Shown here: positions 1 to 10,100 of the stretch, one piece after another
Position numbering within the stretch: the stretch's first letter is position 1
How the letters are laid out: each line of letters opens with the position of its first letter
Source of the DNA: GCA-020356105 sp964347475
GTDB taxonomy: Bacteria; Pseudomonadota; Alphaproteobacteria; UBA8366; JADFVY01
Direction: 5' to 3'
DNA: 20,840 bases
NCBI GenBank assembly: GCA_964347475.1
Contig: CAYFYY010000078.1
Location: forward strand, 1 to 20,840
Translations under genes and position numbers: made by a program
Notes under the pieces: model-generated
Database searches by the model: none
Seen by the model: only the letters and a program-made list of their open reading frames with translations
Told to the model about the DNA's origin: nothing

Positions 1-167
1 TCCCGAAACCCGCCGAAAAGCCCTAACGCATGGGGACGTTCCGCGCGGACCGCCGCCCGCCGCAGCCGCAGCGCGGATTTCGTTCGATGGTTGGCGATGC
101 AATGCGTATCATGCCCGGCACCACACCCGCGGCCACCGGACAGTCGGCGCGGGCTGCCGATGACGGA

Positions 168-173
168 TAGAAT
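168..173 (+). promoter_or_regulatory. Weak candidate -10 element upstream of the hydroxyacid dehydrogenase operon
   Basis: The hexamer TAGAAT lies 23 bases before the GTG start at 197. No convincing -35 hexamer is present at 16-18 bases upstream, so an activator-dependent promoter or a promoter outside the window is equally possible. The rest of 27-196 shows no gene. Confidence 0.2.
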
Positions 174-196
174 CTCGCACCGGACTGGGGGGTAGC

Positions 197-1135
197 GTGG
201 CGGATATCGTGATCACCGAATTTATGGACGACGACGTCGCGGCCGAGCTGGCGGCGACGCACGACGTCCTGTACGAGAAGGACCTGGTCGACCGGCCGGA
301 CGATCTGGTCCGCGAAGCCGCCGCGGCCCGGGCGCTGATCGTGCGCAACCGCACCCGGGTCGACGCGGCGTTGCTCGATGCCTGCCCGAAGCTGAAGGTG
401 ATCGGCCGCCTCGGCGTCGGGCTGGAGCGCATCGACCTGGATGCCTGCGCCGCGCGCGGCGTCGCGGTCCGCCCGGCGCGCGGCGCCAACGCCGTCTCGG
501 TCGCAGAATACGTCATTGCGACCATGCTGATGTTGCTGCGCGGCGCCTATGGCGCGACCGGGCGGGTGAGCGCCGGGGAATGGCCCCGCAACGATCTCAT
601 CGGCCGCGAGGCCGCCGGTGCGACGATGGGCCTCGTCGGCTTCGGCGACATCGCGCGGCACGTCGCGAGCCGGGCCTCGGCGCTGGGCATGACGCTGGTG
701 GCGTACGATCCCTTCGTGCACGAGGAGGACCCGGCGTGGCGCGAGCGGCGCGTCGAGCCGGTGCCGTTGGAGCGACTGCTGGACATCTCCGACGTGGTCA
801 GCCTGCACACGCCGTACACGCAAGAGACCGCCAACATGATCGATGCGGCGGCGCTCAAGCGCATGAGGGACGATGCGATCCTGATCAACACGACGCGCGG
901 CGGCATTGTCGACGAGGACGCCATTGTCGCGGCGCTGCGCGGCGGCACTCTCGGCGGCGCGGCGATGGACGTGTTCGCCGAAGAGCCGATGTCCGCGGAA
1001 CGCGGCGCGCTCTTTGCCGGTGTGCCGAACCTGATCCTCACGCCGCATATCGCGGGGGTCAGCATCGAGGGCAACCGATGGATCAGCGTGCTGACGGTGC
1101 AGAACGTGCTGCGCGTGCTGGCGCGGGAGGGCTGA
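197..1135 (+). CDS. D-isomer 2-hydroxyacid dehydrogenase, (S)-sulfolactate dehydrogenase-like
   Basis: A 312-residue NAD-dependent enzyme of the D-2-hydroxyacid/phosphoglycerate dehydrogenase family, which interconverts a 2-hydroxyacid and a 2-oxoacid in the cytoplasm. Visible features are the substrate loop GRLGVGLERID near residues 70-80, the Rossmann motif VGFGDIA near 147-153, and the catalytic triad: Arg234 in NTTRGG, Glu263 in the DVFAEEP segment and His284 in TPHIAG. It lacks the C-terminal ACT domain of long SerA proteins. The N-terminus MADIVITEFMDDD and the overall length resemble SlcC-type (S)-sulfolactate dehydrogenases as I remember them; the substrate is an inference. The GTG start is preceded by a G-run at 187-192 that can serve as ribosome binding site. 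Four bases separate its stop from the next gene, a PEP mutase superfamily lyase/hydrolase, so the two products probably act in sequence on a 3-substituted lactate/pyruvate pair. An alternative is a general glyoxylate/hydroxypyruvate reductase. Confidence 0.85.
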   Translation: MADIVITEFMDDDVAAELAATHDVLYEKDLVDRPDDLVREAAAARALIVRNRTRVDAALLDACPKLKVIGRLGVGLERIDLDACAARGVAVRPARGANAVSVAEYVIATMLMLLRGAYGATGRVSAGEWPRNDLIGREAAGATMGLVGFGDIARHVASRASALGMTLVAYDPFVHEEDPAWRERRVEPVPLERLLDISDVVSLHTPYTQETANMIDAAALKRMRDDAILINTTRGGIVDEDAIVAALRGGTLGGAAMDVFAEEPMSAERGALFAGVPNLILTPHIAGVSIEGNRWISVLTVQNVLRVLAREG

Positions 1136-1139
1136 GGCG

Positions 1140-2057
1140 ATGACCCTGAAACACCGGATCCTCGACGAGCACCGCCGCGGCCGCATCAAGGCGATGCTGG
1201 CGGAGGGCCGCCGGCTGCGCGCCATCGAGGCGCACAACCCGCTGTCCGGGCTGATCGGCAACGAGGCGGCGGTCGAGGGGCCCGACGGCGTGGCTAAGGA
1301 ATTCGATGCGCTGTGGCTGTCGGGCTTCACCTGCGCCTCCAGCCGGGCGCTGCCGGACGTCGAGCTGGCGCGCCAGGAACGCAAACTGGAGACCGTCGAG
1401 GAGATCGCCGCCGCGACCGACAAGCCGCTGATCGCCGATGCCGACACCGGGGGCGATGCGCTGGCCTTCCGCTATCTGTGCACGCGCATGGAAGCGCTGG
1501 GCGTCTCGCTGATCATCGTCGAGGACAAGGTGTTCCCGAAGCGCACCAGCCTTGCCGCCGGCGTCCGCCACGACCTCGAGGACCCCGCCGCCTTCGCCGA
1601 CAAGATCGCCCAGGGCAAGGACGCCATGCTGAGCGGCGAGGTGCTGATCTTCGCGCGTATCGAGAGCCTGATCGCCGGCGCCGGGCTCGACGATGCGCTG
1701 GTGCGGGCCCGCGCCTACCTCGAGTCCGCGGCCGACGGCATCGTCATCCATTCCAAGGACAGGAGCGGCGAGGAGGTGTTCGCCTTCATCGACCGGTTCA
1801 ACGCGCTGCGCAAGGAGACCGGCATCGACAAGCCGCTGCTGTGCATCCCGACCGCGTACAACTTCGTCCGAGACGAAGAGCTGTTCGACCGCGGCGTCTC
1901 CATCGTCATCCACGCCAACCACCTGTTGCGCGCGGCGTTCCTTGCGATGGAGCGGGCCTGCCGGACGATCCTCGAGGCCGATCGCAGCCTCGAGGCGGAC
2001 GAGATCTGCGTCGACCTGCCGCGCCTGTTTGCGCTGATCGGGACCGGCGGCAAATGA
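1140..2057 (+). CDS. PEP mutase/isocitrate lyase superfamily protein, phosphonopyruvate hydrolase-like
   Basis: A 305-residue TIM-barrel enzyme of the PEP mutase/isocitrate lyase superfamily. Active-site residues that can be placed against PEP mutase are WLSGF (59-63), Asp73, the Mg-binding DADTGG (Asp100, Asp102), Glu128 of EDK, Lys134, Arg173 (FARIES) and His204 (IVIHSK). The gating-loop signature is EDK-VFPKR-TS at residues 128-137. PEP mutase, which makes the C-P bond in phosphonate synthesis, has Asn at the position of Thr136 (EDKX5NS), while the phosphonopyruvate hydrolase of Variovorax has Thr. The protein is therefore more likely a hydrolase of phosphonopyruvate (to pyruvate and phosphate) or of a related C3 acid than a biosynthetic mutase. 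No phosphonopyruvate decarboxylase gene is adjacent, which also argues against biosynthesis. It sits 4 bases after the dehydrogenase and overlaps the following transporter by ATGA, suggesting translational coupling. The exact substrate is not provable from sequence. Confidence 0.85.
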   Translation: MTLKHRILDEHRRGRIKAMLAEGRRLRAIEAHNPLSGLIGNEAAVEGPDGVAKEFDALWLSGFTCASSRALPDVELARQERKLETVEEIAAATDKPLIADADTGGDALAFRYLCTRMEALGVSLIIVEDKVFPKRTSLAAGVRHDLEDPAAFADKIAQGKDAMLSGEVLIFARIESLIAGAGLDDALVRARAYLESAADGIVIHSKDRSGEEVFAFIDRFNALRKETGIDKPLLCIPTAYNFVRDEELFDRGVSIVIHANHLLRAAFLAMERACRTILEADRSLEADEICVDLPRLFALIGTGGK

Positions 2058-3247
2058 GCGAGGCCGGTCCCGTCCTGGTCGGCGACCGGGGCGGGGTGCG
2101 CCGGCTTGCCTTCGTCGGCCTCGCCGGCGGCCTGATCGGCGTCGGCATCTGCCGCTTCGCTTACACGCCGCTGGTGCCGGTGATGATCGGCGAGGGCTGG
2201 ATCACCGCCGCCGAGGCCGGCTATCTCGGCGCCGTCAACTTCGCCGGCTACTTCCTCGGCGCGGCGACGGCATGGTGGGCCGCGCTGCGTCTCGGCACCG
2301 GTCGCGCCGTGCGTCTGAACCTCATCCTGTGCCTGGCCTCGCTCGGCGCGGCGGCGCTGCCCTGGGGATATCCCTGGCTCGCCCTGTGGCGCTTCGTTGC
2401 CGGCTATGGCGGCGCGGTGCTGATCGTGCTGGTCGGGCCGGCGGTCCTCGCCCTGACCCCGGCGGCGCGCTGGGGCGTGCTGACCGGGATGGTCTTCACG
2501 GGCGTCGGGCTCGGCGTCGCGGCGAGCGGGACCGTCGTGCCGCTGCTGGCCGGTCTCGGGGCGAGCGTGGCCTGGTCGGGCCTCGCGCTCGCCGTCCTCG
2601 TGCTGGCGGGCCTGGTGCACGCCTTCTGGCGCGAGCCTCCGGAGGCCGGACTGGCACCGCCGACGGGCGAGCCGCCGGCGCGGTGGGGCATGCCGGCGGT
2701 CCTGCTCTGCCTGTCCTATGCCACCTACGCCATCGGCATCGCGCCGCACTCGGTGTTCTGGGTCGACTACCTCGCCCGCGAGCTGGCCCTCGGGATCGCC
2801 GCCGGCGGCGTGCACTGGACGGTGATCGGCCTTCTCGCCGCGGCGACGCCGTTCGTCGTGGGCCGGCTTGCCGACCGGTACGGCTTCGGCGGCACGCTCA
2901 TCGCCGCGATGGTGCTCAGCACCGTCGCGGTCCTGTTCCCGGTCGTCCTCCGGGCGCCCGGGCCGCAGATCGTCTCGTCGGTCCTGTTCGGCCTGACCAT
3001 GCCGGCCACGGTCGCCCTGTTCGCCGGCCGCGCCGGCGAGATCGGAGGCCGGCACGGGCAGCGGCGGCTGTGGTGGCTGATGACGCTGTTCTTCGCTCTG
3101 GCCCAGGCCGCGGGTTTCTACGGGCTGTCGGCCCTGTTCGCGGCAATGCACGCCTATCCGCCGCTGTTCGCGCTCGCCGGCGCGGTGCTGGGCACGGGGA
3201 CCATCGCCCTGCTGCCGGGAGCGTCCCGGCGCAGCGGCGGAGCCTAG
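2054..3247 (+). CDS. MFS transporter, YbfB/YjiJ family
   Basis: A very hydrophobic 397-residue protein with about 10-12 predicted membrane segments, typical of the major facilitator superfamily. The N-terminal stretch GLIGVGICRFAYTPLVPVM and the helix after it (AGYLGAVNFAGYFLGA) are characteristic of the YbfB/YjiJ (MFS_4) group, and a loop motif GRLADRYGFGGT lies in the second half. The start ATG at 2054 overlaps the stop of the preceding gene as ATGA, which fixes the start and suggests coupled translation. In this operon it could import the substrate of the two upstream enzymes or export a product; the family does not tell the direction or the substrate. A long frame continues upstream of 2054 but is only an overlap inside the previous gene. 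Confidence 0.85.
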   Translation: MSEAGPVLVGDRGGVRRLAFVGLAGGLIGVGICRFAYTPLVPVMIGEGWITAAEAGYLGAVNFAGYFLGAATAWWAALRLGTGRAVRLNLILCLASLGAAALPWGYPWLALWRFVAGYGGAVLIVLVGPAVLALTPAARWGVLTGMVFTGVGLGVAASGTVVPLLAGLGASVAWSGLALAVLVLAGLVHAFWREPPEAGLAPPTGEPPARWGMPAVLLCLSYATYAIGIAPHSVFWVDYLARELALGIAAGGVHWTVIGLLAAATPFVVGRLADRYGFGGTLIAAMVLSTVAVLFPVVLRAPGPQIVSSVLFGLTMPATVALFAGRAGEIGGRHGQRRLWWLMTLFFALAQAAGFYGLSALFAAMHAYPPLFALAGAVLGTGTIALLPGASRRSGGA

Positions 3248-3285
3248 ACGGTTGCCGGCGCGGTTGCACCGCGCGGCGGCGGGCC

Positions 3286-3313
3286 TTGCGCGCGGAGCCG
3301 CAGCCGCTATAGT
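3286..3313 (+). promoter_or_regulatory. Candidate sigma-70 promoter of argG
   Basis: TTGCGC at 3286-3291 and TATAGT at 3308-3313 are separated by 16 bases, a good match to the housekeeping promoter in an otherwise very GC-rich gap. Transcription would start near 3320, giving a leader of roughly 30 bases before the argG ATG. No arginine-responsive operator was recognised. Confidence 0.5.
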
Positions 3314-3352
3314 GCCGCCGCTCTGTCATCCACCAGTCACGGGCGCAACGCC

Positions 3353-4567
<1,215 letters not shown>

Positions 4568-4584
4568 CCGCCTCCCTTGTCCGG

Positions 4585-5142
4585 TCAGGTCCGGATCGAG
4601 GCGAAAATCTTCTCGACGTCCTTGGCGTATTTCGGGAAGTAGTGCAGCCGCGTTCCGATGTACAGGATGACGTGGAGGGTATCCTCGCGCACCGTCCCGT
4701 ACGCCATGCCCTCGTATTCGAGGCCGTCCTCGGACGCCATCGCGAAGTTGAAGCGGAAGCCGGGCAGATTCCCGAACTTGGCGGGCTTCAGGCCCTTCGG
4801 CTTGACGTTCGCCCAGCCGCCCGCCGCCAGGGTCTCGACGATGAATTCCTGGATTTCGTTGGGCAGCATGGTCTTGCGGAATACCGGCGCCTTCTTCTCC
4901 GGGTCCTCTTCGCCGGACAGGGTCTGCCCGTGCGCCACCTCGAGAAAGCGCAACGCCTGCAGCGCGTAGCCATCGACGGTCCACGCCTCGCCGGCGATCA
5001 GCATCGGCCGGTTCCATTCGATCTGCGGCGTGACGCTGTAGAACCCGATCTGGATCGGCTCCTGCGGCGGCGTCGCGACGACCGACGGGACGCAGGCGGT
5101 GGCCAGCAACAGCCCCGCCAGGGCGGTAAGTTTCCGTATCAT
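4585..5142 (-). CDS. Predicted lipoprotein of unknown function (third of three)
   Basis: A 185-residue protein with a lipoprotein signal peptide: Met-Ile-Arg-Lys, a hydrophobic core, and the lipobox ATAC with Cys17. The mature part is a soluble globular domain without membrane segments or a motif I can name. It contains a hydrophobic strand-rich middle (FRFNFAMASEDGLEYEG) and ends in KDVEKIFASIRT, a pattern seen in small lipoproteins annotated only as hypothetical. The start ATG has a good Shine-Dalgarno TGAGG five bases upstream. It begins 7 bases after the stop of the M48 protease gene, so the two are almost certainly co-transcribed. A location on the periplasmic face of the inner or outer membrane is inferred from the lipobox. 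Confidence 0.8.
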   Translation of the reverse strand: MIRKLTALAGLLLATACVPSVVATPPQEPIQIGFYSVTPQIEWNRPMLIAGEAWTVDGYALQALRFLEVAHGQTLSGEEDPEKKAPVFRKTMLPNEIQEFIVETLAAGGWANVKPKGLKPAKFGNLPGFRFNFAMASEDGLEYEGMAYGTVREDTLHVILYIGTRLHYFPKYAKDVEKIFASIRT

Positions 5143-5149
5143 CGAAGCC

Positions 5150-6310
5150 TCACTTGAGCTGCTGGATATAGGAATTGACCATCGCGCGGTCCTCCGCCTT
5201 CGGGGCAGCGGCGAGATATGCGCGGAACGACTTGCGCGCCAGGTTCGGCTGGTTCGACTTCCAGTACATCAGGCCGAGCGCCCGGTGCGTTTCGGCCGGT
5301 GCGCCCTTCGATGCCAGCGCCTTGCGATAGCTGCCGATGGCCAGCTTCATGTCGCCGTCGTCGCCGCGCAGGCGATAGAGCTCACCCTCGAAATAATGGA
5401 TCTCGCCGGCCGGATGGCCCGCCTCGAGAAGATTGGCAAGGACGACGCGGGTTCCCTCGAAGTCGCGCTTGCGCACCTCGTCGCGCAGCCAGGCGCTGCG
5501 ATAGCGGCGGACCGCGGCGGCAAAGGGCTTGCTGCCCTTGTTGCCCCGTCCGGCCTGGGCGCTGGCCCGCGCCTGCAGCGTCGCAAGACGCTCCTCGGTC
5601 GCCGGGTGCGAGGAGAAGAACACGGACGGCGTCTCCGCCCCCGCGGCATCGCGCTCGGCCTCGAGCGCCATCCAGATCTTCGGCGCTTCCTCGGCGGCGT
5701 AGCCGGCCTCGACCATGAGGTCGAAGCCGATATCGTCCGATTCGCGTTCGTGGTCGCGCGAGAACGCCATGACGCTGGCCATCGCCGCCAGATCGGCGAG
5801 GTCGCCCATGAACCCGAGCCCCGCCATCCGGGTGGTGACGGTAAAGAAGGCCATGCTGTCGGTCTTGTTGCGGATGGTGCGCCAGCGCTGCACGGAATGG
5901 CGGCGGATGTAATGGCCCATCTCGTGACCCAGCACGTAGGCGAGCTGCGCCTCGTTCTGCACGCGCAGCAGGGTGCCGGTCCATACCTGCATGGTTCCGT
6001 TCGGCGCCATGCTGGCGTTGAAATGCGGGGTCTGCACGATGTAGAGGCGCAGATCCTTGCAGTACTCGGCGCTCAGCCGGCAGGTCACCGTGCGGACATA
6101 GTTATTGAGCGCCGGGTCGGTCACCACGCGGCCGGAGGTGCTGAGCTTGTCCTCGACCCTGTCCATCTGCATCCACAGCCCGGCCTCGTCGGTGCCCAGT
6201 GCCGGCCGCTCGCCGGGTTTCAGGTCGGCGATCGGCTCGGGCGGGGTCGTCGTGCAGGCGCCAAGCAGCAGCAGGGCCGCTGCGAGGACCGGCACCTTCA
6301 TCCCGGTCAT
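5150..6310 (-). CDS. M48 family metalloprotease lipoprotein with TPR-like C-terminus
   Basis: From the chosen start the protein has 386 residues. It has a lipoprotein signal with lipobox LGAC (Cys19), an M48 peptidase domain with the zinc motif HEMGH (His129, Glu130, His133) and a downstream Glu190 in ERESDDIG as probable third zinc ligand, then HPATEERL and a C-terminal helical region (about residues 280-386) with TPR-like repeats. This arrangement resembles BepA/YfgC and LoiP, periplasmic proteases for outer-membrane protein quality control. The gene ends 7 bases before the next lipoprotein. The start at 6310 overlaps the stop of the preceding gene as ATGA; an in-frame ATG at 6301 would also keep the signal peptide. 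A longer frame back to 6403 is ignored because it would bury the signal peptide. BepA-like function is inferred; it could also be another M48C-type lipoprotein protease. Confidence 0.9.
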   Translation of the reverse strand: MTGMKVPVLAAALLLLGACTTTPPEPIADLKPGERPALGTDEAGLWMQMDRVEDKLSTSGRVVTDPALNNYVRTVTCRLSAEYCKDLRLYIVQTPHFNASMAPNGTMQVWTGTLLRVQNEAQLAYVLGHEMGHYIRRHSVQRWRTIRNKTDSMAFFTVTTRMAGLGFMGDLADLAAMASVMAFSRDHERESDDIGFDLMVEAGYAAEEAPKIWMALEAERDAAGAETPSVFFSSHPATEERLATLQARASAQAGRGNKGSKPFAAAVRRYRSAWLRDEVRKRDFEGTRVVLANLLEAGHPAGEIHYFEGELYRLRGDDGDMKLAIGSYRKALASKGAPAETHRALGLMYWKSNQPNLARKSFRAYLAAAPKAEDRAMVNSYIQQLK

Positions 6311-7077
6311 ATCGGGAATCCCGCAATCAGATCGTTGACCACCGCGCGTGCGGGCTCCGGCTCGCGCATGTCGCCGGAGTCGCTGTAGAGCACGTTGAAC
6401 CACACGACGTCGCCGGTGCGCAGGTCGACAAGCGAGGCAAAACCGATGCGCTCACCGGCCTTGGCGACGGGCGTTCCGATCAGGCTGCCGACGATCGTCG
6501 AGGCCACCATCGCCGCCTTGCGCCCGCCGGTGGCATAGCTGTCGCGCAGGAACACGAAGAGCGCGAATTCCGAGTTCTGGTCGTTGCCCAGCTGGCGCGC
6601 CGTGCTGCCGAGCGTCCAGTCCATCTTGCCCTGCTTGGTCGGCAGCCAGTTCATCGGGCTGTAATGGTGCACGAGGATGGTGCCGCCCACTTTCGAATGC
6701 AGCTTCTCGATCTGGTCGTCCCGGCGCTGCCGCGTTCTATCCTTCGGCTTGCGGTACTGCCGCAGCGTCAGGCCGCGTTCGGACATCTCGGCGTTGAGCG
6801 CGTCGATCACATGGCTGCGCGCCGCCTCGGTCCAGTCCGCCTTCGGCTCCTCGAGTCCGGCCGCGGTGAGCTCGCTCAGCTGGATATCGAGCGGCATCAG
6901 CACAACCCGGGCATTGCCGGCGTTGAGCTTGATCGACGGGTCGGCGGCGTTCCCGCCGGTATGCGATTCGGTCAGCGTCGTCGTGCAGCCAGCCAGAACG
7001 AACGCAGCGACAAGGACCGCCACAGCCCGCAGCGATGAGCGGCGTTTCGGATCCTGCGTTGACAAGGCAGTCAACAT
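6307..7077 (-). CDS. Predicted lipoprotein, possible peptidoglycan- or assembly-related (first of three)
   Basis: A 256-residue protein with a basic N-region (KRR), a hydrophobic core and lipobox LAGC with Cys31. The mature part has a charged helix (KPKDRTRQRRDD), a small-residue hydrophobic stretch (AAMVASTIVGSLIG) and a C-terminal segment VDLRTGDVVWFNVL, a strand pattern common in CsgG/LpoB-like periplasmic lipoproteins. I cannot assign a family with certainty. The start at 7077 is chosen because GGAGGGG lies four bases upstream; a longer frame from 7110 would put 11 residues before a good start. The stop overlaps the ATG of the M48 protease gene. It probably opens the three-lipoprotein operon. 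Confidence 0.82.
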   Translation of the reverse strand: MLTALSTQDPKRRSSLRAVAVLVAAFVLAGCTTTLTESHTGGNAADPSIKLNAGNARVVLMPLDIQLSELTAAGLEEPKADWTEAARSHVIDALNAEMSERGLTLRQYRKPKDRTRQRRDDQIEKLHSKVGGTILVHHYSPMNWLPTKQGKMDWTLGSTARQLGNDQNSEFALFVFLRDSYATGGRKAAMVASTIVGSLIGTPVAKAGERIGFASLVDLRTGDVVWFNVLYSDSGDMREPEPARAVVNDLIAGFPI

Positions 7078-7080
7078 ACT

Positions 7081-7087
7081 CCCCTCC
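7081..7087 (-). promoter_or_regulatory. Ribosome binding site that fixes the start of the first lipoprotein
   Basis: On the minus strand GGAGGGG is followed after three bases by the ATG at 7077. It favours this start over the longer reading frame beginning at 7110. Confidence 0.7.
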
Positions 7088-7136
7088 ACATGCGTCGTCG
7101 GCGCCGGCACGGAGCCGATGCCATCCTTTTAACCCT

Positions 7137-7158
7137 GAATTCGTTACCGAATTGTTAC
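7137..7158. repeat. Imperfect tandem direct repeat in the tamB-lipoprotein gap
   Basis: GAATTCGTTAC (7137-7147) is followed at a 12-base step by GAATTGTTAC (7149-7158). The pair sits in the only AT-rich patch of the 109-base gap between the tamB stop and the first lipoprotein, upstream of the lipoprotein start. It may be an operator or chance. Confidence 0.45.
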
Positions 7159-7186
7159 GGATTGCGCGACATGCACGCAGGAGGGA

Positions 7187-10100
7187 CTAATAATCCCGCT
7201 TCCACTTGATGCCGATCTTCTCTTTTTCCTTCTGCCCGACATCGCCTTCAATCTTCAGGCGGGGCGTGACCTCGATCTCGACCGTGGCGCCGGTCTCTCC
7301 GGCCGCGCCGCTCTCGATGCCGATATACACGTCGTCGGTGACATACTTGCCGGCCTCCACGCCGGCCTGGCCACTGGTGCCGTCGGGCGCGTCTTCGGCG
7401 CCCTTTAACTCGAGCACGTCGAGACGCAGCATCTTGCGCCCGAAATCCATGATCCCGCCACCATCGGTCGCACCGGTCATGGTCGCCACCGCCTGTCCCA
7501 GCTGTAGGGCCTCCGTCGCGCTCAGCCGGCCGGTGCTCTTGTTGAACAGGACACGCGACAGTACTTCGTCCTGGGGATACTCGGGAATCGACTCGAGCCG
7601 TATGATCGGGCGCCGCGCGGTCCCGGTCACGCGGATAATCGCGGTCAGATCCGTCGCGACGCGTTCGGCCGACAGATTCAGCGCGGGGTTCACTTCCTCG
7701 GCCCCGGTAAAGCTGATGCTGCCCTGCCGCAACGTGAAAATCTTGCCGACGAAATCGTATCGTCCGCGCAACGGTCGTAGCTCGCCCTGAATGCGCGGTG
7801 CCGCCGTGGTTCCCGAAACCTGCAGTTCGCCGCCCCATTCCGACTCCAGCCCGCGGCCGCGCACGAATACCCGCTTTGGCATGGAAATGACCAGATCAAG
7901 GTGGGTATTCGACGGTTTCGGCGCAGGTGGCGGCGGCGGAACGCCGGCCGGCGGCGTCCCGGTCTCCTCGACTTCGATCTGCACGACATCCGGCGTGGTA
8001 CCGCCGATCAGCCGGACCTCCGCCTCCTCGATATTCAGACGGCCCGAGATCACGCGTTCCGCCGCGGTGCCGCGCAGGCTGACGGTCCCGCTGCTAACTG
8101 CCGTCAACTCATCGCGACGGACCAGCCGCGCCTTGTCCAGCATCACATCGAGCGACATCGCCATGCGGTCCGTCCCGCCGAACGAAATCTTGCCGGTGGC
8201 GGTGACCCGGCCGCTGCCGTCGTCGCTGGCAGTGGCCTCGTCGATGGTGATGGTCTCATTGCTCGGGCGGGCCCTGATGCGCACGCCGGCCAGGATCGTC
8301 CCGGTGTCCAGGTTCTCGTACCGGCCCTCGGTGAGTTCGACGCGGCCATCGATATGCGGATCGCGCAGCGGCCCGGACAATGTCATCTCGATATCCGCGT
8401 TGCCCTCGAGGCGATGCCGGTCGAGCCCGGCCATCGCCACGACCGGTTCGATCGGACCCTTGAAGACGATCCGTCCCGACGCCGGTACCGCTTCGTCGAG
8501 CCGGACGACGACCGGCGCCAGCGATACCTGCACCGGAACCGTCGCGTCAATGTCGGCCGCCACCCCTGCGAGGCCGGCCAGGCGGCCGGTCGCCACGATA
8601 CGCTGATCGCGCAGCTGGCCATCCATGCTCAGCGTCAGTCCTTCCGGCCTCGTGTCCGACTCGCCGGCCGCCAGGCCCGTCACGGCGAGCCGGAAACTGC
8701 CGGTCGGCCGGGCGACCCGTCCGCTCACCGTGGCATCGGCATCGATCATGGATTTATCGGCCTGCGGCGGCGCATCGGGCCACAGGGCAATGAGCGGGAC
8801 CGCCCTCACGGCGGCCTCGATCGACACCTCTTTCGGCGTGCGCCGGAGCTTTGCCCGCATCGTGCCGCCGGCGAGGGCCAGGTCCGCATCCACCAGGTCC
8901 CCTGCCGGCCCCATGTCGATCACGGCCGGCCGCTGCAGGGCCACCGGCGCCCCCATCGCCTGTCCTGTCAATTTGGCGATCGTCACGACGGTGCGGTCGT
9001 CCTTGCGCTGCACCGTTCCTTCGACATCGAGCCGGACCGGGCCGCGGAAATCGGCGTCGGCACGCAGCCCGACACGTGCGTCCGACATCGTGCCGGCGAT
9101 GTCGGCCGTCAGGGAGCGAAGCTGCACCGGACCGACGCGGCCGGCGCCGGACTTGACCGAAATCGCCAGACCACGCTCACCCAGCGCATCGGTGATCTTG
9201 GCCGTCGCCGACAGCTCCTGCGAGACGACGGTACCATTGAGCGCGAACGCCGTGACGGATCCCTCGAGCGCGACCTGCTGCCGGGTCTCCTCGGCGGTCA
9301 GGGTCGCCACCGCCGACACCTTGCCGGCGAGCGGCCGCCCCGCGACCGGCGACCAGGTTCCAAGATCGTCGGCTTCGATCTTGAGCGTGCCGGTGAGCGG
9401 CGGTCCCGCGAGCGGAATCGCCAGCCTGCCTTCGACGGTCGTCGCGCGGGACGTCAGCCGCAGTCCGGCCAGCCGTATCGAATCTTTCTCGATGGCGATG
9501 TCGGTGCGTCCCGCAAGATCCGGCAGCAGGGCGTTCCTGCCCTCGATCTCGATCCGCCCTGTCAGCTCGCGCGCGGGGCCGGGCAGCGCATAGCGGGCGG
9601 TCAGCCGTTCCAGCGCGAAGCCGCCCGGCGCGGCGTCGATCAGTGTCGCGACGCCGTCGACGGCGGGATTTGCCGCCGGTCCCGCCGCCTTACCGCGGAT
9701 TTCAAGGGTGCCGCCGGGACGCGCCGGGTCGGCGAGGCCCAGCGGTGCGAGATCGCTGACCGTGGCAGCGTAGTCCACGGCAATTGTTCCGGTCCCGGGC
9801 GGTACGGAAATCGCACCCGTTGCCGTCGCTCCGCGCCCGGAGACGGTGATATCGGAAATGCGCCAGTGACCCGCCGCACTGCGTCCGATCCGGCCGGCAA
9901 TCGCCGCTTCCGGGCCGACAAGGGCCTCGGCGACGGGCAGGTCGAAGCGGCCGTCGTGCAACGTGCCGTCAAGGTCGATGGACAAGCCGTCGGCCGGATC
10001 CTGCGTGACATGATAGGATGTGTGCAACCGGCCTTGCAGTGGGCGCCCGACACGCGCGGACAGCGAAGAGACGTCGTCCAACTCGATGCGGCCGCCGGCT

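Noticed and set aside
1..26. Possible 3' end of an upstream plus-strand gene (frame ending PAEKP with TAA at 24-26)
   Set aside because: Only seven codons are visible, so coding cannot be judged.
23..1447. Long minus-strand open frame over the dehydrogenase and hydrolase genes
   Set aside because: Antisense shadow with Arg/His/Asp-rich composition; the plus strand carries two clear enzyme families.
1140..2057. Reading the superfamily enzyme as a PEP mutase marking phosphonate biosynthesis
   Set aside because: The signature has Thr instead of Asn, and no phosphonopyruvate decarboxylase or other biosynthetic gene is adjacent.
7130..7160. Possible EcfG-type general stress promoter in the tamB-lipoprotein gap
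   Set aside because: GTAAC and GTT elements occur, but neither matches the GGAAC/CGTT consensus at proper spacing.
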